This document shows positions 19,633-28,721 of a stretch of 33,645 nucleotides of DNA, one piece after another. The DNA is from Candidatus Kerfeldbacteria bacterium CG08_land_8_20_14_0_20_40_16 (GTDB lineage Bacteria > Patescibacteriota > Patescibacteriia > UM-FILTER-42-10). The notes under the pieces are model-generated. The model did not search any database. It was not told the origin of the DNA and saw only the letters and a list, made by a program, of their open reading frames with translations. The stretch covers positions 1-33,645 of the forward strand of contig PEXU01000004.1 of the NCBI GenBank assembly GCA_002774635.1, given 5' to 3'. Made by a program: the position numbers and the translations under genes. How positions within the stretch are numbered: the first letter of the stretch is position 1; the number at the start of each line of letters is the position of its first letter.

Positions 19633-21192
19633 TTAAGATTTCTTAAATAAATAATCGAATATTTCTTTTTCAGTTAAAAGCTCGACGGGCGCTTTATTAT
19701 CGGTTAGCACCGGGTAGCGGGAATCGGCTTTTATTTCTTCAAAACCTGAAATTACCTCGTTCGCCACCGGCTGCAGTATAGGATTATCAACGCTTTGCTT
19801 CATGCCTCCCAAATCTAGATTTGATTCTGAAGCCAAAACCAGCCAATTATATCCTTCACCAAGAGGAGAAAGATAAACATGGGCATAAACAGACTTAAGA
19901 GTCTGAAGAATCCGGTTCAAAAGTTCTGAATCCCGGCTTGCGGCATTGACATTGATTGCTAAAATTCCTTTTTCTTTAAGGTGACTTTTAGTGACATTGA
20001 AAAATTCTCTGGTGGTCAGATGAAAGGGAATGTAGATTTGTTGACTATAAGCATCAACGATTAAAATATCATACCGCTGGTTGGCTTTTTCCAAAAAAGC
20101 TCTTCCGTCAGATATATGAATTGATATTGGCTGCTGAGCTAAATCAAAATACTGCTGAGCGGCCTTAATGACGCCTGGATCAATTTCTACGGCGTCGATA
20201 TTTAGAGAAATCCGATCTTGAAAAAACGCCAGGTATTGCCGACTGATGGTGCCGCCGCCCACTCCGATTAGCAAAACATCTTTTGCTCGGTTGGGATGCT
20301 CAAAATAAGGAAGCACCGAATAATCATCGTAGTAACTATTTACTAAAATGCTATTCGGATCATAAATAGATTGTAATCCCCATCCGTCGTTCACCCTTAG
20401 TTCATATCTTTTATCCTTTTTGATAATCTGGATAAATTGATATGGTGATTCTTTTTCATAAATAAGGCCGGCCACTGATTTAATATTATCCCCCTTCGTA
20501 ACAAAATACAGCACGATGGGAATAAGAATCAGCAGAAAAAAGACCGGTTTTTTCTTTAATCCCCAGGCCGAGAAAAACAGCAGAATTAGAGCGGAAAGAT
20601 AGATTGTTTCTTTAGTGCCCCAGAAAGGAATTAAGATAAAAGCGGATAAAAATGTTCCCACAATACTGCCCAGCGTGGAAAAAGCGTAAAGAGAACCGGC
20701 CGTCTTGCCACTGGATTTTAGATCAGAAATCATAATTCGAATGGCAAATGGGCTGACCATTCCTAAAAGAAAAACGGGAAAAAAGAAAAGTAGAATCATT
20801 GCCAAAAATGATCCGGCGATCAGAAAAGTGAGAAAGGAAAAATTAACAGCGGCTAACTTAGTATAAAGCTGGAACAGGAGAGGGATTAGACTGGTTAAAA
20901 TGCCAGCCGCGATCAATAAATACATCAGATATTCAACATTAGGATGTTGATCCGCCAGCTTGCCTCCGATCCAATATCCTAAGGAAAGGGCGATTAGAAT
21001 AGTTCCGATGATATTCCCCCAAACAAAAATCGAACTGCCAAAATAGGGAGCTAAAAGACGAGAGGCGGCCAGTTCAATCGCCAATACTGAAACACCCGCC
21101 CCGAAAACCACCAGGTATAAAAATATTCTTCGGGCTTTTTTGTTTTGGGGCGCCTTTTCCTTTTTTGACTTTAGGGCGTTCTTTTTTTTCAT
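19633..21192 (-). CDS. Membrane protein with spermidine-synthase-like methyltransferase-fold domain
   Basis: 519 residues. After a basic start, about seven membrane helices span residues 24-232 (AIELAASRLLAPYFGSS is a typical opening of this family). A cytoplasmic spermidine-synthase-like domain follows from about 245: RVNDGWGLQS, DYSVLPYF, the nucleotide motif VLLIGVGGGTISRQY (306-320), an acidic strand end (DAVEIDPGV) and YDILIVDAYSQQI. Such fusions are annotated as polyamine aminopropyltransferases, but the usual DSTDP-type active-site motif is replaced by DAYSQQ, so polyamine synthesis is doubtful. It overlaps recJ by 4 bases. Confidence 0.82.
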   Translation of the reverse strand: MKKKNALKSKKEKAPQNKKARRIFLYLVVFGAGVSVLAIELAASRLLAPYFGSSIFVWGNIIGTILIALSLGYWIGGKLADQHPNVEYLMYLLIAAGILTSLIPLLFQLYTKLAAVNFSFLTFLIAGSFLAMILLFFFPVFLLGMVSPFAIRIMISDLKSSGKTAGSLYAFSTLGSIVGTFLSAFILIPFWGTKETIYLSALILLFFSAWGLKKKPVFFLLILIPIVLYFVTKGDNIKSVAGLIYEKESPYQFIQIIKKDKRYELRVNDGWGLQSIYDPNSILVNSYYDDYSVLPYFEHPNRAKDVLLIGVGGGTISRQYLAFFQDRISLNIDAVEIDPGVIKAAQQYFDLAQQPISIHISDGRAFLEKANQRYDILIVDAYSQQIYIPFHLTTREFFNVTKSHLKEKGILAINVNAASRDSELLNRILQTLKSVYAHVYLSPLGEGYNWLVLASESNLDLGGMKQSVDNPILQPVANEVISGFEEIKADSRYPVLTDNKAPVELLTEKEIFDYLFKKS

Positions 21193-22907
21193 TTGTCAGA
21201 TTTCTTAATATCAATAATTTTTATTTCCAGTTCGCGATTCCCGTTCCATTCATTCACTCCCACTTCAAATACGATATTAACTAAATCTCCAATTGATAAG
21301 CAATCGGCCCATGCTCCAAAATTAAATCCGATTGCTTTTTTGGCATTTCCATTCTGTTCCAAAAGCAACTTTAAGTGCTGGCCGTTTTCCCCCACTTTCT
21401 GCCAATCCAGCACTTGCGCTTGATAAGCAACAAAAAGCGGCTTGGGATTCGCTTCGCCAAAAGGATTGAACTTCTCTAGATAATCGTAAAACTCCCAGTC
21501 GACCTCTCCTAGTTTTACTTCTGCTTCAATTTCAATAAAGGGGGTTAGCTTTTTTTCTGCTAATTCCTGCTCGACAATTTTTTCAAAATCAAATCGGAAT
21601 TTTTCCACCAATTCCACTTTTTTCAAAGTGAATCCGCAGGCCTGAGCATGTCCGCCCCAACGATCAAAATAGATTTGGGTTTTTTCTAATGCTTTCACAA
21701 TGTTGAATTCGGCAACACTCCTTCCCGAACCGGTTACTCTTCCATTTTGTTCCGTTAAAATCAGTACCGGCCGGTAAAACTCATCCGCTATTTTTCCGGC
21801 CACCAATCCAATGATTCCTGCCGGCCATTCCTGACCAACGGCAAAAATCAACTTTTGTTCCTCGGTAAAATCTTGCAGTTGCGCTTTCACCTTCTGCATT
21901 AGACTATTGGTCGCCTTTTGTCTTTCTTGGTTGTTGAGGTGCAGCCGGCTGGCCAGTGCCTTTGCTGCTGGCTCTGATTCAGCGGTTAAAAGCTCAAAAG
22001 CAAGGTTAGCGTGGTCAATGCGGCCGGCGGCGTTGATGCGAGGTCCTATTTGATAGCCGATGGTAAAAGTGTCAATTCTTCCCCGCCTGGGATTGATTAT
22101 TGATAATAGCGCTTTTAAGCCGGGCCGGCGGGTCTTTTTAAGCACTACCATGCCATATTTTACCAACGCCCGGTTTTCTCCCTTGAGCGGAGCGATGTCA
22201 GTGACGGTGCTAATCGCCACCAGATCCAAAAGCCATTTTTCGAAACCTTGAGGTAATGACTGCCGAGAATGTCTGGCCGCTTCCTTGATTAAAGCGGATG
22301 CTAATTTGAAAGCGATTCCGGCTCCTACTAAGAACTGGTAAGGATAGGTTTCCTCTTTCTGGTGGGGATTCAAGATCGCATAGGCCTTAGGAATATTTTC
22401 CGGAGGCGCGTGGTGATCAGTGATAATAACGTCAATCGAATGGGAATTAGCTAAATCGACCTCTTCCTGATTACTGATTCCACAATCGGTGGTAATAATT
22501 AAATTCGTTCCCTGGTCAGCCAATTCCTCAACCGTCTGCTTATTCATCCCGTATCCTTCTTTTTCCCGATGGGGCAGATAAATATCCACCGCGGCGCCTA
22601 GAGTTTTAAGGGTGTCATAAAGGATTACCGAACCGCATACGCCGTCAGCGTCATAATCGCCATGGACCACTACCTTTTCTTTATTCTGAATTGCTTTCCA
22701 GATTCGCTTTACCGCCTTTTTCATGTCTTTGAACAAATAGGGATCATGGGTATGCTTATCGTAATCAGGATTAAGAAATTCATCCACTTCTTCTTTTTCA
22801 GTAAGCTTGCGATTATATAGTAATTGCAAAACAACCGGAGGGATTTCCGGAAATTTGCTCTTAAACTCCAAAGGCGCTTTAGCCAAAACTTTCCATTCTT
22901 TATTCAA
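21189..22907 (-). CDS. recJ: Single-stranded-DNA-specific exonuclease RecJ
   Basis: 572 residues, the usual core length. This 5'-3' exonuclease works in recombination and mismatch repair. Motifs of the DHH superfamily are intact: HGDYDADG (82-89), TTDCGIS (139-145), ITDHHAPPE (162-170), VAISTVTDIAPL, and the DHHA1 motif GRSVAEFNIVKAL followed by GGHAQACGFTL. A C-terminal OB-like domain follows. The start codon is TTG at 22907, with the overlap TTGA joining it to the stop of the upstream gene; the next in-frame ATG is about 60 codons in and would cut the catalytic domain's lead. Confidence 0.95.
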   Translation of the reverse strand: MNKEWKVLAKAPLEFKSKFPEIPPVVLQLLYNRKLTEKEEVDEFLNPDYDKHTHDPYLFKDMKKAVKRIWKAIQNKEKVVVHGDYDADGVCGSVILYDTLKTLGAAVDIYLPHREKEGYGMNKQTVEELADQGTNLIITTDCGISNQEEVDLANSHSIDVIITDHHAPPENIPKAYAILNPHQKEETYPYQFLVGAGIAFKLASALIKEAARHSRQSLPQGFEKWLLDLVAISTVTDIAPLKGENRALVKYGMVVLKKTRRPGLKALLSIINPRRGRIDTFTIGYQIGPRINAAGRIDHANLAFELLTAESEPAAKALASRLHLNNQERQKATNSLMQKVKAQLQDFTEEQKLIFAVGQEWPAGIIGLVAGKIADEFYRPVLILTEQNGRVTGSGRSVAEFNIVKALEKTQIYFDRWGGHAQACGFTLKKVELVEKFRFDFEKIVEQELAEKKLTPFIEIEAEVKLGEVDWEFYDYLEKFNPFGEANPKPLFVAYQAQVLDWQKVGENGQHLKLLLEQNGNAKKAIGFNFGAWADCLSIGDLVNIVFEVGVNEWNGNRELEIKIIDIKKSDK

Positions 22908-23638
22908 AGCTTTACTCGATCAGGGTATTTAGAAATTATTCCATCCACTCCGTTCTCGATCATTCGCTTGATTAGCTTTTTTCCGTTAACTGTCCAAGCG
23001 CTTACTCGGAAACCAAGTTTATGCAGCCTAGCTACAAAGCGCTTGCTGGCAAAAACAAAAAAAAGATTAATATGGTCTACTTGGGCATATCTTGCTCTTC
23101 GGATAATAATCTGTTTGCTAATAGGAAAAATGAGAATGTTTAGAAGAGCAAAGGGGATTATGCGCCAAGTTGTTTTAGTTGAATAATAGATTAAGGCGGT
23201 CTCTAGAGATGGTATTTTTCGCTTGACAATTCTTAAACTGTGCGGTTCGCTGGAGGACACGATGATTTCTTTCTCCATTCTGTTTTGGGCAATCAGCTCG
23301 GCCACTTGTTCTGCTGCCACGCCGCCTTTCAGCTCAACATCGATTTTTATCTTTCCTTTCAATTCATCAACCACTTCTTGCAAGGTAGGAATGGGCTGGC
23401 TTTTTGCTTTGGTCCGAGATTTTCTTATCTCCGCCAAAGTTTTTTCTTTGACTTTCCCTTTACCGGTGGTAGTCCTATTTAATGTTTCATCATGAATCAC
23501 TATCAGCTGGTTATCTTTAGTTAAATGAACATCCAGTTCCACAAAGTCAGCGCCCAGTTCTACCGCCTTTTTAAAAGAAAGGATGGTGTTTTCTGGTTCG
23601 TATCCCCATGCTCCGCGATGTCCAATTTTTAGCACCAT
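22904..23638 (-). CDS. Glycerophosphodiester phosphodiesterase
   Basis: 244 residues with the GDPD TIM-barrel. It hydrolyses glycerophosphodiesters to glycerol 3-phosphate and an alcohol. The motif IGHRGAWGYEPENT (5-18) holds His7, Arg8 and Glu16. ELDVHLTKD supplies metal ligands Glu34 and Asp36, and VIHDETLNRTT supplies His49. The end has VSAWTVN and GVDGIISKYPD, also standard. There is no signal peptide, so it acts in the cytoplasm. It lies 1 base after the stop of the oxidoreductase beta-subunit gene and overlaps recJ. Confidence 0.93.
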   Translation of the reverse strand: MVLKIGHRGAWGYEPENTILSFKKAVELGADFVELDVHLTKDNQLIVIHDETLNRTTTGKGKVKEKTLAEIRKSRTKAKSQPIPTLQEVVDELKGKIKIDVELKGGVAAEQVAELIAQNRMEKEIIVSSSEPHSLRIVKRKIPSLETALIYYSTKTTWRIIPFALLNILIFPISKQIIIRRARYAQVDHINLFFVFASKRFVARLHKLGFRVSAWTVNGKKLIKRMIENGVDGIISKYPDRVKL

Positions 23639-23639
23639 T

Positions 23640-24494
23640 TTAAACCAGCTCCCTCATGCTTTTAGTAATATCGATTCCGGCCAAACTCTGTCTGACCAAC
23701 GGTTTTTCTTTGATGGAAAAAAGCTCGCTGTGGTAGGCTGGTCTTTTCTCTTGATAAAATATTCCAATCGGAATTCTTTCTCCCCATTCCTGTGCCTTCT
23801 TAAAAGCTTTTTCTTTATCATTAGGCTGGTAGCCTTCTTTCTGCAGATCATAAACCCGCTCATAAAAGTAGGGGAAGGTATTGAGCTTATTAAAAGTAAC
23901 GCAGGGCTGCAGGATATCCACTAGAGAGAATCCCTTATGTTGAATCGCTTTAACCATCAAATCGGTCAGATGCTCCTCTTTTCCAGAAAACCCCCTAGCT
24001 ACAAAAGTAGCCTCGGCTGTTAGAGCTAGGGCAATCGGGTTCAACGGTCGTTCCAAAACTCCTTCAGGAGTTGATTTAGAAGGCATTCCCTTTTGCGAAG
24101 TCGGAGAGGCCTGGCCGGTGGTAAGGCTGTACATTTCATTGTTATGAACCAGATAAGTTATATCGTGGTTCCCCCGGCAGGCATGGATAAAGTGGTTGCC
24201 GCCCTCTCCATAAGCATCGCCATCGCCGCTCACCGCAATAACCGTTAGCTCATGGTTAACCATTTTGATTCCGTTGGCCGGCGGCACCGGGCGCCCATGC
24301 AGACTGTGAAAAGCATAGGTACCGACAAAATTATTCTCATTTCCGGAACAGCCGATGCCGTAAGAAATTACCACTCTAGAGGGATCCAATTCTAATTTAG
24401 CAACGGCATTTTTTAGAGCCACCCAAATAGCATAGTTGCCGCAGCCCGGACACCAAGTTGGTTTATGGGGAGTATTGAGGTCTTCTGGTTTCAT
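23640..24494 (-). CDS. 2-oxoacid:ferredoxin oxidoreductase, beta subunit
   Basis: 284 residues. It binds thiamine diphosphate and a [4Fe-4S] cluster and, with the alpha subunit, converts a 2-oxoacid plus CoA to acyl-CoA, CO2 and reduced ferredoxin. The cluster cysteines are Cys15 and Cys18 (WCPGCGN), Cys49 (GIGCSGNE) and Cys198 (LQPCVTFN). The ThDP motif GDGDAYGEGGNHFIHACRGN begins near 90. Pyruvate is the likely substrate given the neighbouring acetyl-CoA synthetase and glycolytic genes, but 2-oxoglutarate cannot be excluded. The alpha gene ends up 24 bases upstream in the same operon. Confidence 0.93.
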   Translation of the reverse strand: MKPEDLNTPHKPTWCPGCGNYAIWVALKNAVAKLELDPSRVVISYGIGCSGNENNFVGTYAFHSLHGRPVPPANGIKMVNHELTVIAVSGDGDAYGEGGNHFIHACRGNHDITYLVHNNEMYSLTTGQASPTSQKGMPSKSTPEGVLERPLNPIALALTAEATFVARGFSGKEEHLTDLMVKAIQHKGFSLVDILQPCVTFNKLNTFPYFYERVYDLQKEGYQPNDKEKAFKKAQEWGERIPIGIFYQEKRPAYHSELFSIKEKPLVRQSLAGIDITKSMRELV

Positions 24495-24518
24495 TTTTTA
24501 GGAATTAGTAATTAGTAA

Positions 24519-26282
24519 CTACTTTTTAAAATTGTCCGTTAAATATTGATAAATCTCTGAGGGATAAAAGGGGCGGCCGCTGAACTTGAGTAATTTTCGA
24601 TCAATTTCTATCCCGGTGAATTCCCGAATCAAAGAACCTAGCTGGGCCGTCGCATTGTTTTCAATCAATACCATTTTTTTGGCCTTCCTGATTACTTCCT
24701 TCACTTTTTCAGCCGGAAAAGGATAAACATACATTACATGTAAAAAGTTAACTCTGATCCTGTTTTTCTCAAACAGCTTCATTGCTTCGATAATCGGCCC
24801 TTTGGTTGAACCCCAGGCAATCAGGGTAAGATCGGCTTTGGCCGGGCCGTAGAGAATAGGGTCAGGAATTTCTAAAGCGACCTGATCCAGTTTTCCCAGT
24901 CTCTTTTCCATCATGCGGGCCCGGTTTTCCGCATCTTCTGAGGAATAGCCAAACTGATCATGTTCGTCGGAATTAGCGTTGAATATCCCGCCTTTTTGGC
25001 CTGGGATGGAACGAGGAGAAATTCCCGATTTAGCAAAAGCGTAACGTCTGTATTTTCTCATCTTCTGGAGCTGGGTATTGGTAAGCAGAGCACCTCGTTC
25101 TATCTTGATAATCTTGGGGTCAAAAAACTCCTGCGATTTATTGCTTTCTGCCAAGAACTTGTCCGAAAGAATAAAAACGGGCAGCTGGTATTTTTCCGCC
25201 AGATTAAAGGCGCTTTGCGTAGCATAGAAGGATTCTTCCACGTCTCCGGGCGCAATAATAATGCGGGGAAATTCTCCTTGAGCGGCATGGATCAAAAACC
25301 GCAGATCGGCCTGTTCAGTCCAGGTGGGCAGACCGGTGGCTGGCCCGGGGCGCTGGACTTCCGCAATCACTAAAGGCGTTTCGGTCATGCCGGCCAGGCC
25401 CAGCCCTTCGACCATTAAAGAAAAGCCGCCGCCCGAGGTACAGGTCATTGCCCGAACGCCGGCATAGTTGGCTCCAATGGCCATGGTAATGGCGGAAATT
25501 TCATCTTCCGTCTGCTTAACAATCAGATTGTGGTTTTTCTGCTGGGAAGCGAGGTAATGAAGAATGGGGGTGGCCGGAGTCATGGGATAGGCCGATATGA
25601 ATTTGCACCCGGCCTGAATCGCGCCCAGAGCAATCGCTTCGTTTCCGGTCAAAACCATGCGGGGGGAAGATTTAAGGTGTTTTAATTGATAAGGATATTT
25701 GGCAACATCAAAATTTTGGGAGACATAGTTAAATCCAGCTTCTGCTATTTTAACATTCAGGTCTATCACTTCTTTTCCTTTTTTTTGAAAGGAGTCCTGA
25801 ATGACGCTTTGAAGATATTTAAAATCGTAATTCAGTAAAGCAAAAGAGGCTCCCAGTGCTACGGAATTGCGCATTATTTCTTTGCCTCCGTTTTCTTTGG
25901 CCAATCTGGACAAAGGGACTGGGAAAAGTTGGCAGTTATTCTTTTTCAGGCTGGTAATCTCTATTTTTTTGTCTTCCTGTTCATAAATCACACCCGCTTG
26001 GTTTGATAATTCGTCTTTGTGAAAATCAATCGTATCCTGATTAAGCGCCACTAGTAAATTCACTTCCGATTGGGGAGAAAAAACTTCTTCTTCCGAAACG
26101 TTCACCTGATAAGTATTGTGCCCGCCGCGAATTAAAGAGGGGTATTCCGAATAATCAAATATTTGGAGTCCCCCTCTGGCGCAGGCTTTGGCGAACATTA
26201 AGCCGGAGGCCTTTATTCCGTAGCCGGCCTCGCCCGCTATCTTCCAGTTGAGATTATTAATGCTAATACTGTTTTGTTTCAT
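24519..26282 (-). CDS. 2-oxoacid:ferredoxin oxidoreductase, fused gamma-alpha subunit
   Basis: About 587 residues from the ATG at 26282; the frame extends 10 codons to a TTG that overlaps the NUDIX gene, so ATG is preferred. The gamma domain (about 1-190) opens WKIAGEAGYGIKASG and has YPSLIRGGHNTYQ. The alpha domain follows with GNEAIALGAIQAGCKFISAY, YPMTPATP, TCTSGGGFSLMVEGLGLAGM and EVQRPGPATGLPTWTEQADL. The C-terminal domain has LIAWGSTKGPIIEAM and VMYVYPFPAEKV. This is the two-subunit OFOR layout seen in archaea and many anaerobic bacteria. With the beta subunit it supplies acetyl-CoA. Confidence 0.93.
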   Translation of the reverse strand: MKQNSISINNLNWKIAGEAGYGIKASGLMFAKACARGGLQIFDYSEYPSLIRGGHNTYQVNVSEEEVFSPQSEVNLLVALNQDTIDFHKDELSNQAGVIYEQEDKKIEITSLKKNNCQLFPVPLSRLAKENGGKEIMRNSVALGASFALLNYDFKYLQSVIQDSFQKKGKEVIDLNVKIAEAGFNYVSQNFDVAKYPYQLKHLKSSPRMVLTGNEAIALGAIQAGCKFISAYPMTPATPILHYLASQQKNHNLIVKQTEDEISAITMAIGANYAGVRAMTCTSGGGFSLMVEGLGLAGMTETPLVIAEVQRPGPATGLPTWTEQADLRFLIHAAQGEFPRIIIAPGDVEESFYATQSAFNLAEKYQLPVFILSDKFLAESNKSQEFFDPKIIKIERGALLTNTQLQKMRKYRRYAFAKSGISPRSIPGQKGGIFNANSDEHDQFGYSSEDAENRARMMEKRLGKLDQVALEIPDPILYGPAKADLTLIAWGSTKGPIIEAMKLFEKNRIRVNFLHVMYVYPFPAEKVKEVIRKAKKMVLIENNATAQLGSLIREFTGIEIDRKLLKFSGRPFYPSEIYQYLTDNFKK

Positions 26283-26304
26283 AAATTCTCTTTCGGTTAT
26301 CTTT

Positions 26305-26736
26305 TTAATCAAGAAAAATAAGCGGTTGTTCTAATCTTCTAATAACTGCTTTTAGAACCTCCTTATGGTTTTCATGCTTGAAAAGGCGATTAGCTTTTTC
26401 AAAACTGCACCAGCGGTATTGTTCATGCTCCTCGGATAGTTTTACTTCTTCATCAGTTATCCCTAAAAAGTAAGTAACGGTTTTGTCAAATATCTCTTTA
26501 TCTCTTCGAAACCGGTAGTAGGTTTTTTTACGGAAATCTTTAACTAAACGAAATTTTTTTATGTTTGTTTCTTCCACTACTTCCCTTTTCAATGTTTCCA
26601 ATAGATCTTCATTCTCTTCCCTTGTACCCTGGGGAAACTCCCATACCTTGGTCATTTTCTTAAAGACTACCAGTACCTTATTTTGGGCATTCAGCAAAAC
26701 TATTCCTACACTTTCAATTTTCTGAAATTTAGACAT
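26305..26736 (-). CDS. NUDIX hydrolase
   Basis: 143 residues, mostly one NUDIX fold. The Nudix box runs from Gly37 to Ile59: G-x5-E43-x7-R51-E52-VVE55E56-T-N58-I. All metal-binding glutamates are present, though the usual glycine near the end is Asn58. VWEFPQGTRE before the box resembles diadenosine-polyphosphate or RNA-pyrophosphate hydrolases, and YRFRRDKEIFDKTVTYFLG fits that group. The substrate is not certain. It lies between the acetyl-CoA synthetase and oxidoreductase genes, 14 bases after the former, as a housekeeping gene in the operon. Confidence 0.88.
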   Translation of the reverse strand: MSKFQKIESVGIVLLNAQNKVLVVFKKMTKVWEFPQGTREENEDLLETLKREVVEETNIKKFRLVKDFRKKTYYRFRRDKEIFDKTVTYFLGITDEEVKLSEEHEQYRWCSFEKANRLFKHENHKEVLKAVIRRLEQPLIFLD

Positions 26737-26750
26737 TAACCATCCCCAGT

Positions 26751-28697
26751 TTAATCTTCCAAGGTGCTGATATCTCCCAAGGGTAAACCCAACTCTTTTG
26801 CTTTCAACACCCGGCGCATTATCTTGCCGCTTCTAGTCTTAGGTAGTTTATCCACGAATTCAACCTCATCGACAATGGCAATCGGGCCGAGGGTATTGCG
26901 GATGTGCTTCTTTAAGGCATCAATCAATTCATCAGAGGGTTCAAATCCTTTTTTCAGAATAACAAAGCCCTTAGCGCTTTCCCCTTTTATGGGATGAGGC
27001 TTGCCGATTACGCCTGCCTCTACTACCGCTTCGTGAGAAACTAGGGCACTTTCAATTTCCGCGGTGCCGATCCGGTGACCGGAAATGTTCATGACGTCAT
27101 CGGCCCGGCCCTGAATCCAGAAATATCCGTCTTTATCCACAAAACCCATGTCGCCGGTGGTGTAGACATTAGGGATTTTTTCCCAGTAGGTTTCCAAATA
27201 TCTTTCTGGATTGCGCCAAAGGGTGTTCAGCATGGCTGGCCAGGGATTATTTATGGCTAAAAAACCACCTTTTCCGACTGGCACCCGCTGGCCTTTTTTA
27301 TCGACAATCGAAGCCTTAATACTGGGAAAAGGCCTGGTGGCGGAACCAGCTTTCAAGGCTGCGACAGGCAAGGGGGTAATCATAAACATGCCAGTTTCGG
27401 TCTGCCACCAAGTATCCATAATCGGGCATTTTTCCTGGCCAATCACTCTGTAAAACCAGCGCCAGGCTTCGGGGTTAATCGGCTCGCCTACCGAACCTAA
27501 AAGCCGCAGGGTAGCAAGATTGTGCTTTTTGGGCGGTTCATCACCATATTTCATCATCAGCCGAACCAAGGTCGGAGCGGTATAGAGAATGGTTATTTTA
27601 TGCCTTTCGATCATTTCCCAGATACGGTCGTTTTCCGGATAATCAGGAACCCCTTCGTACATTATATTGGTAATTCCAGCCATTAAGGGACCGTAGATAA
27701 TATAGCTGTGACCGGTAATCCAGCCTGGGTCAGCGGTGCACCAGTAGACATCATCTTCTTTGAGATCAAACACCCATTTAAACGTGCGATTAACTCCCAC
27801 CATATATCCGGCGTGATCATGCACTACTCCCTTTGGCTTGGAAGTGGTGCCGGAGGTGTAGAGCACGAAAAGCGGATCATTGCCATCCACAATTTCCGTC
27901 TCTACATTTTCTTTTTCGTTTTGAGTGATATTCTTAAACCACAGATCCCGACCTTCTTTCATAATCGTCTCTTGATCAACGTTTTTAACCACAATCATAT
28001 ATTCAATAGAAAGGCAGTCTTCCTCCACAGCCTTGTCACAGGTTTTTTTTAGATTGACTATCTTTCCTCTTCTCTGACTGGCGTTGGCCGTTACCAGAAG
28101 CTTGGCCCCGGCATCATTGATTCGGTCTCTTAACGCCAGATAAGAAAATCCAGCATAAACTACGGAATGGATTGCTCCCAGCTTAGCGCAAGCCAGCATG
28201 GTAATGGCCGTTTCTGGAATGTTAGGAAGGTATACTGCTACCCGATCGCCTTTAGTGATTCCCAGTTTTTTAAGCGCCGCCGCGAACTTATTCACTTCTT
28301 GATATAGCTCACTGTAAGTAAGTTTTTGGATGCGGCCTCCCTCTTGTTCTGAGATAATGGCAATTTTGTCTTTAACCGCAGTTTTTTGGTGCCGCTCCAA
28401 TGCATTTTGGAAAATATTGCATTTGGACCCGACAAACCATTTGTAAAAAGGCTTCTTGCTGTCATCTAGAACTTTTTTCCATTTTTCGGCCCATTCCAAA
28501 TCTTCGGCCGCTTCGGCCCAAAACGCTTCCGGATCACTTTCGGCCACATGAATTGCTTCGTCCCAGTCTTTGACCGTTGCATTTTCTTTCATTGCTGCTG
28601 AAGGATAGTAAAATTTAGTTTCTTCGGTAAGAACTTCCGTTAACCCCTCTTCTTTATTTTCTCCCCCCGAAGCGGACTGCTTGTTTTTATCCGTCAT
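26751..28697 (-). CDS. acsA: Acetyl-CoA synthetase (AMP-forming)
   Basis: 648 residues, full length. It joins acetate and CoA using ATP, via acetyl-AMP. The P-loop is YTSGTTSKPKGVVH (a Gly of the usual TSGTTGKPKG is Ser). Other family motifs are TADPGWITGHSYIIYGPL, DTWWQTETGM, GRADDVMNISGHRIGTAEIE and the C-terminal KTRSGKIMRR, where Lys625 is the catalytic lysine that is acetylated in related enzymes. The order next to the oxidoreductase suggests acetate and acetyl-CoA interconversion at the end of sugar breakdown. The PfkB kinase gene lies 24 bases upstream. Confidence 0.95.
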   Translation of the reverse strand: MTDKNKQSASGGENKEEGLTEVLTEETKFYYPSAAMKENATVKDWDEAIHVAESDPEAFWAEAAEDLEWAEKWKKVLDDSKKPFYKWFVGSKCNIFQNALERHQKTAVKDKIAIISEQEGGRIQKLTYSELYQEVNKFAAALKKLGITKGDRVAVYLPNIPETAITMLACAKLGAIHSVVYAGFSYLALRDRINDAGAKLLVTANASQRRGKIVNLKKTCDKAVEEDCLSIEYMIVVKNVDQETIMKEGRDLWFKNITQNEKENVETEIVDGNDPLFVLYTSGTTSKPKGVVHDHAGYMVGVNRTFKWVFDLKEDDVYWCTADPGWITGHSYIIYGPLMAGITNIMYEGVPDYPENDRIWEMIERHKITILYTAPTLVRLMMKYGDEPPKKHNLATLRLLGSVGEPINPEAWRWFYRVIGQEKCPIMDTWWQTETGMFMITPLPVAALKAGSATRPFPSIKASIVDKKGQRVPVGKGGFLAINNPWPAMLNTLWRNPERYLETYWEKIPNVYTTGDMGFVDKDGYFWIQGRADDVMNISGHRIGTAEIESALVSHEAVVEAGVIGKPHPIKGESAKGFVILKKGFEPSDELIDALKKHIRNTLGPIAIVDEVEFVDKLPKTRSGKIMRRVLKAKELGLPLGDISTLED

Positions 28698-28721
28698 GGA
28701 TCTCTTTTTAATAGTTAACTA

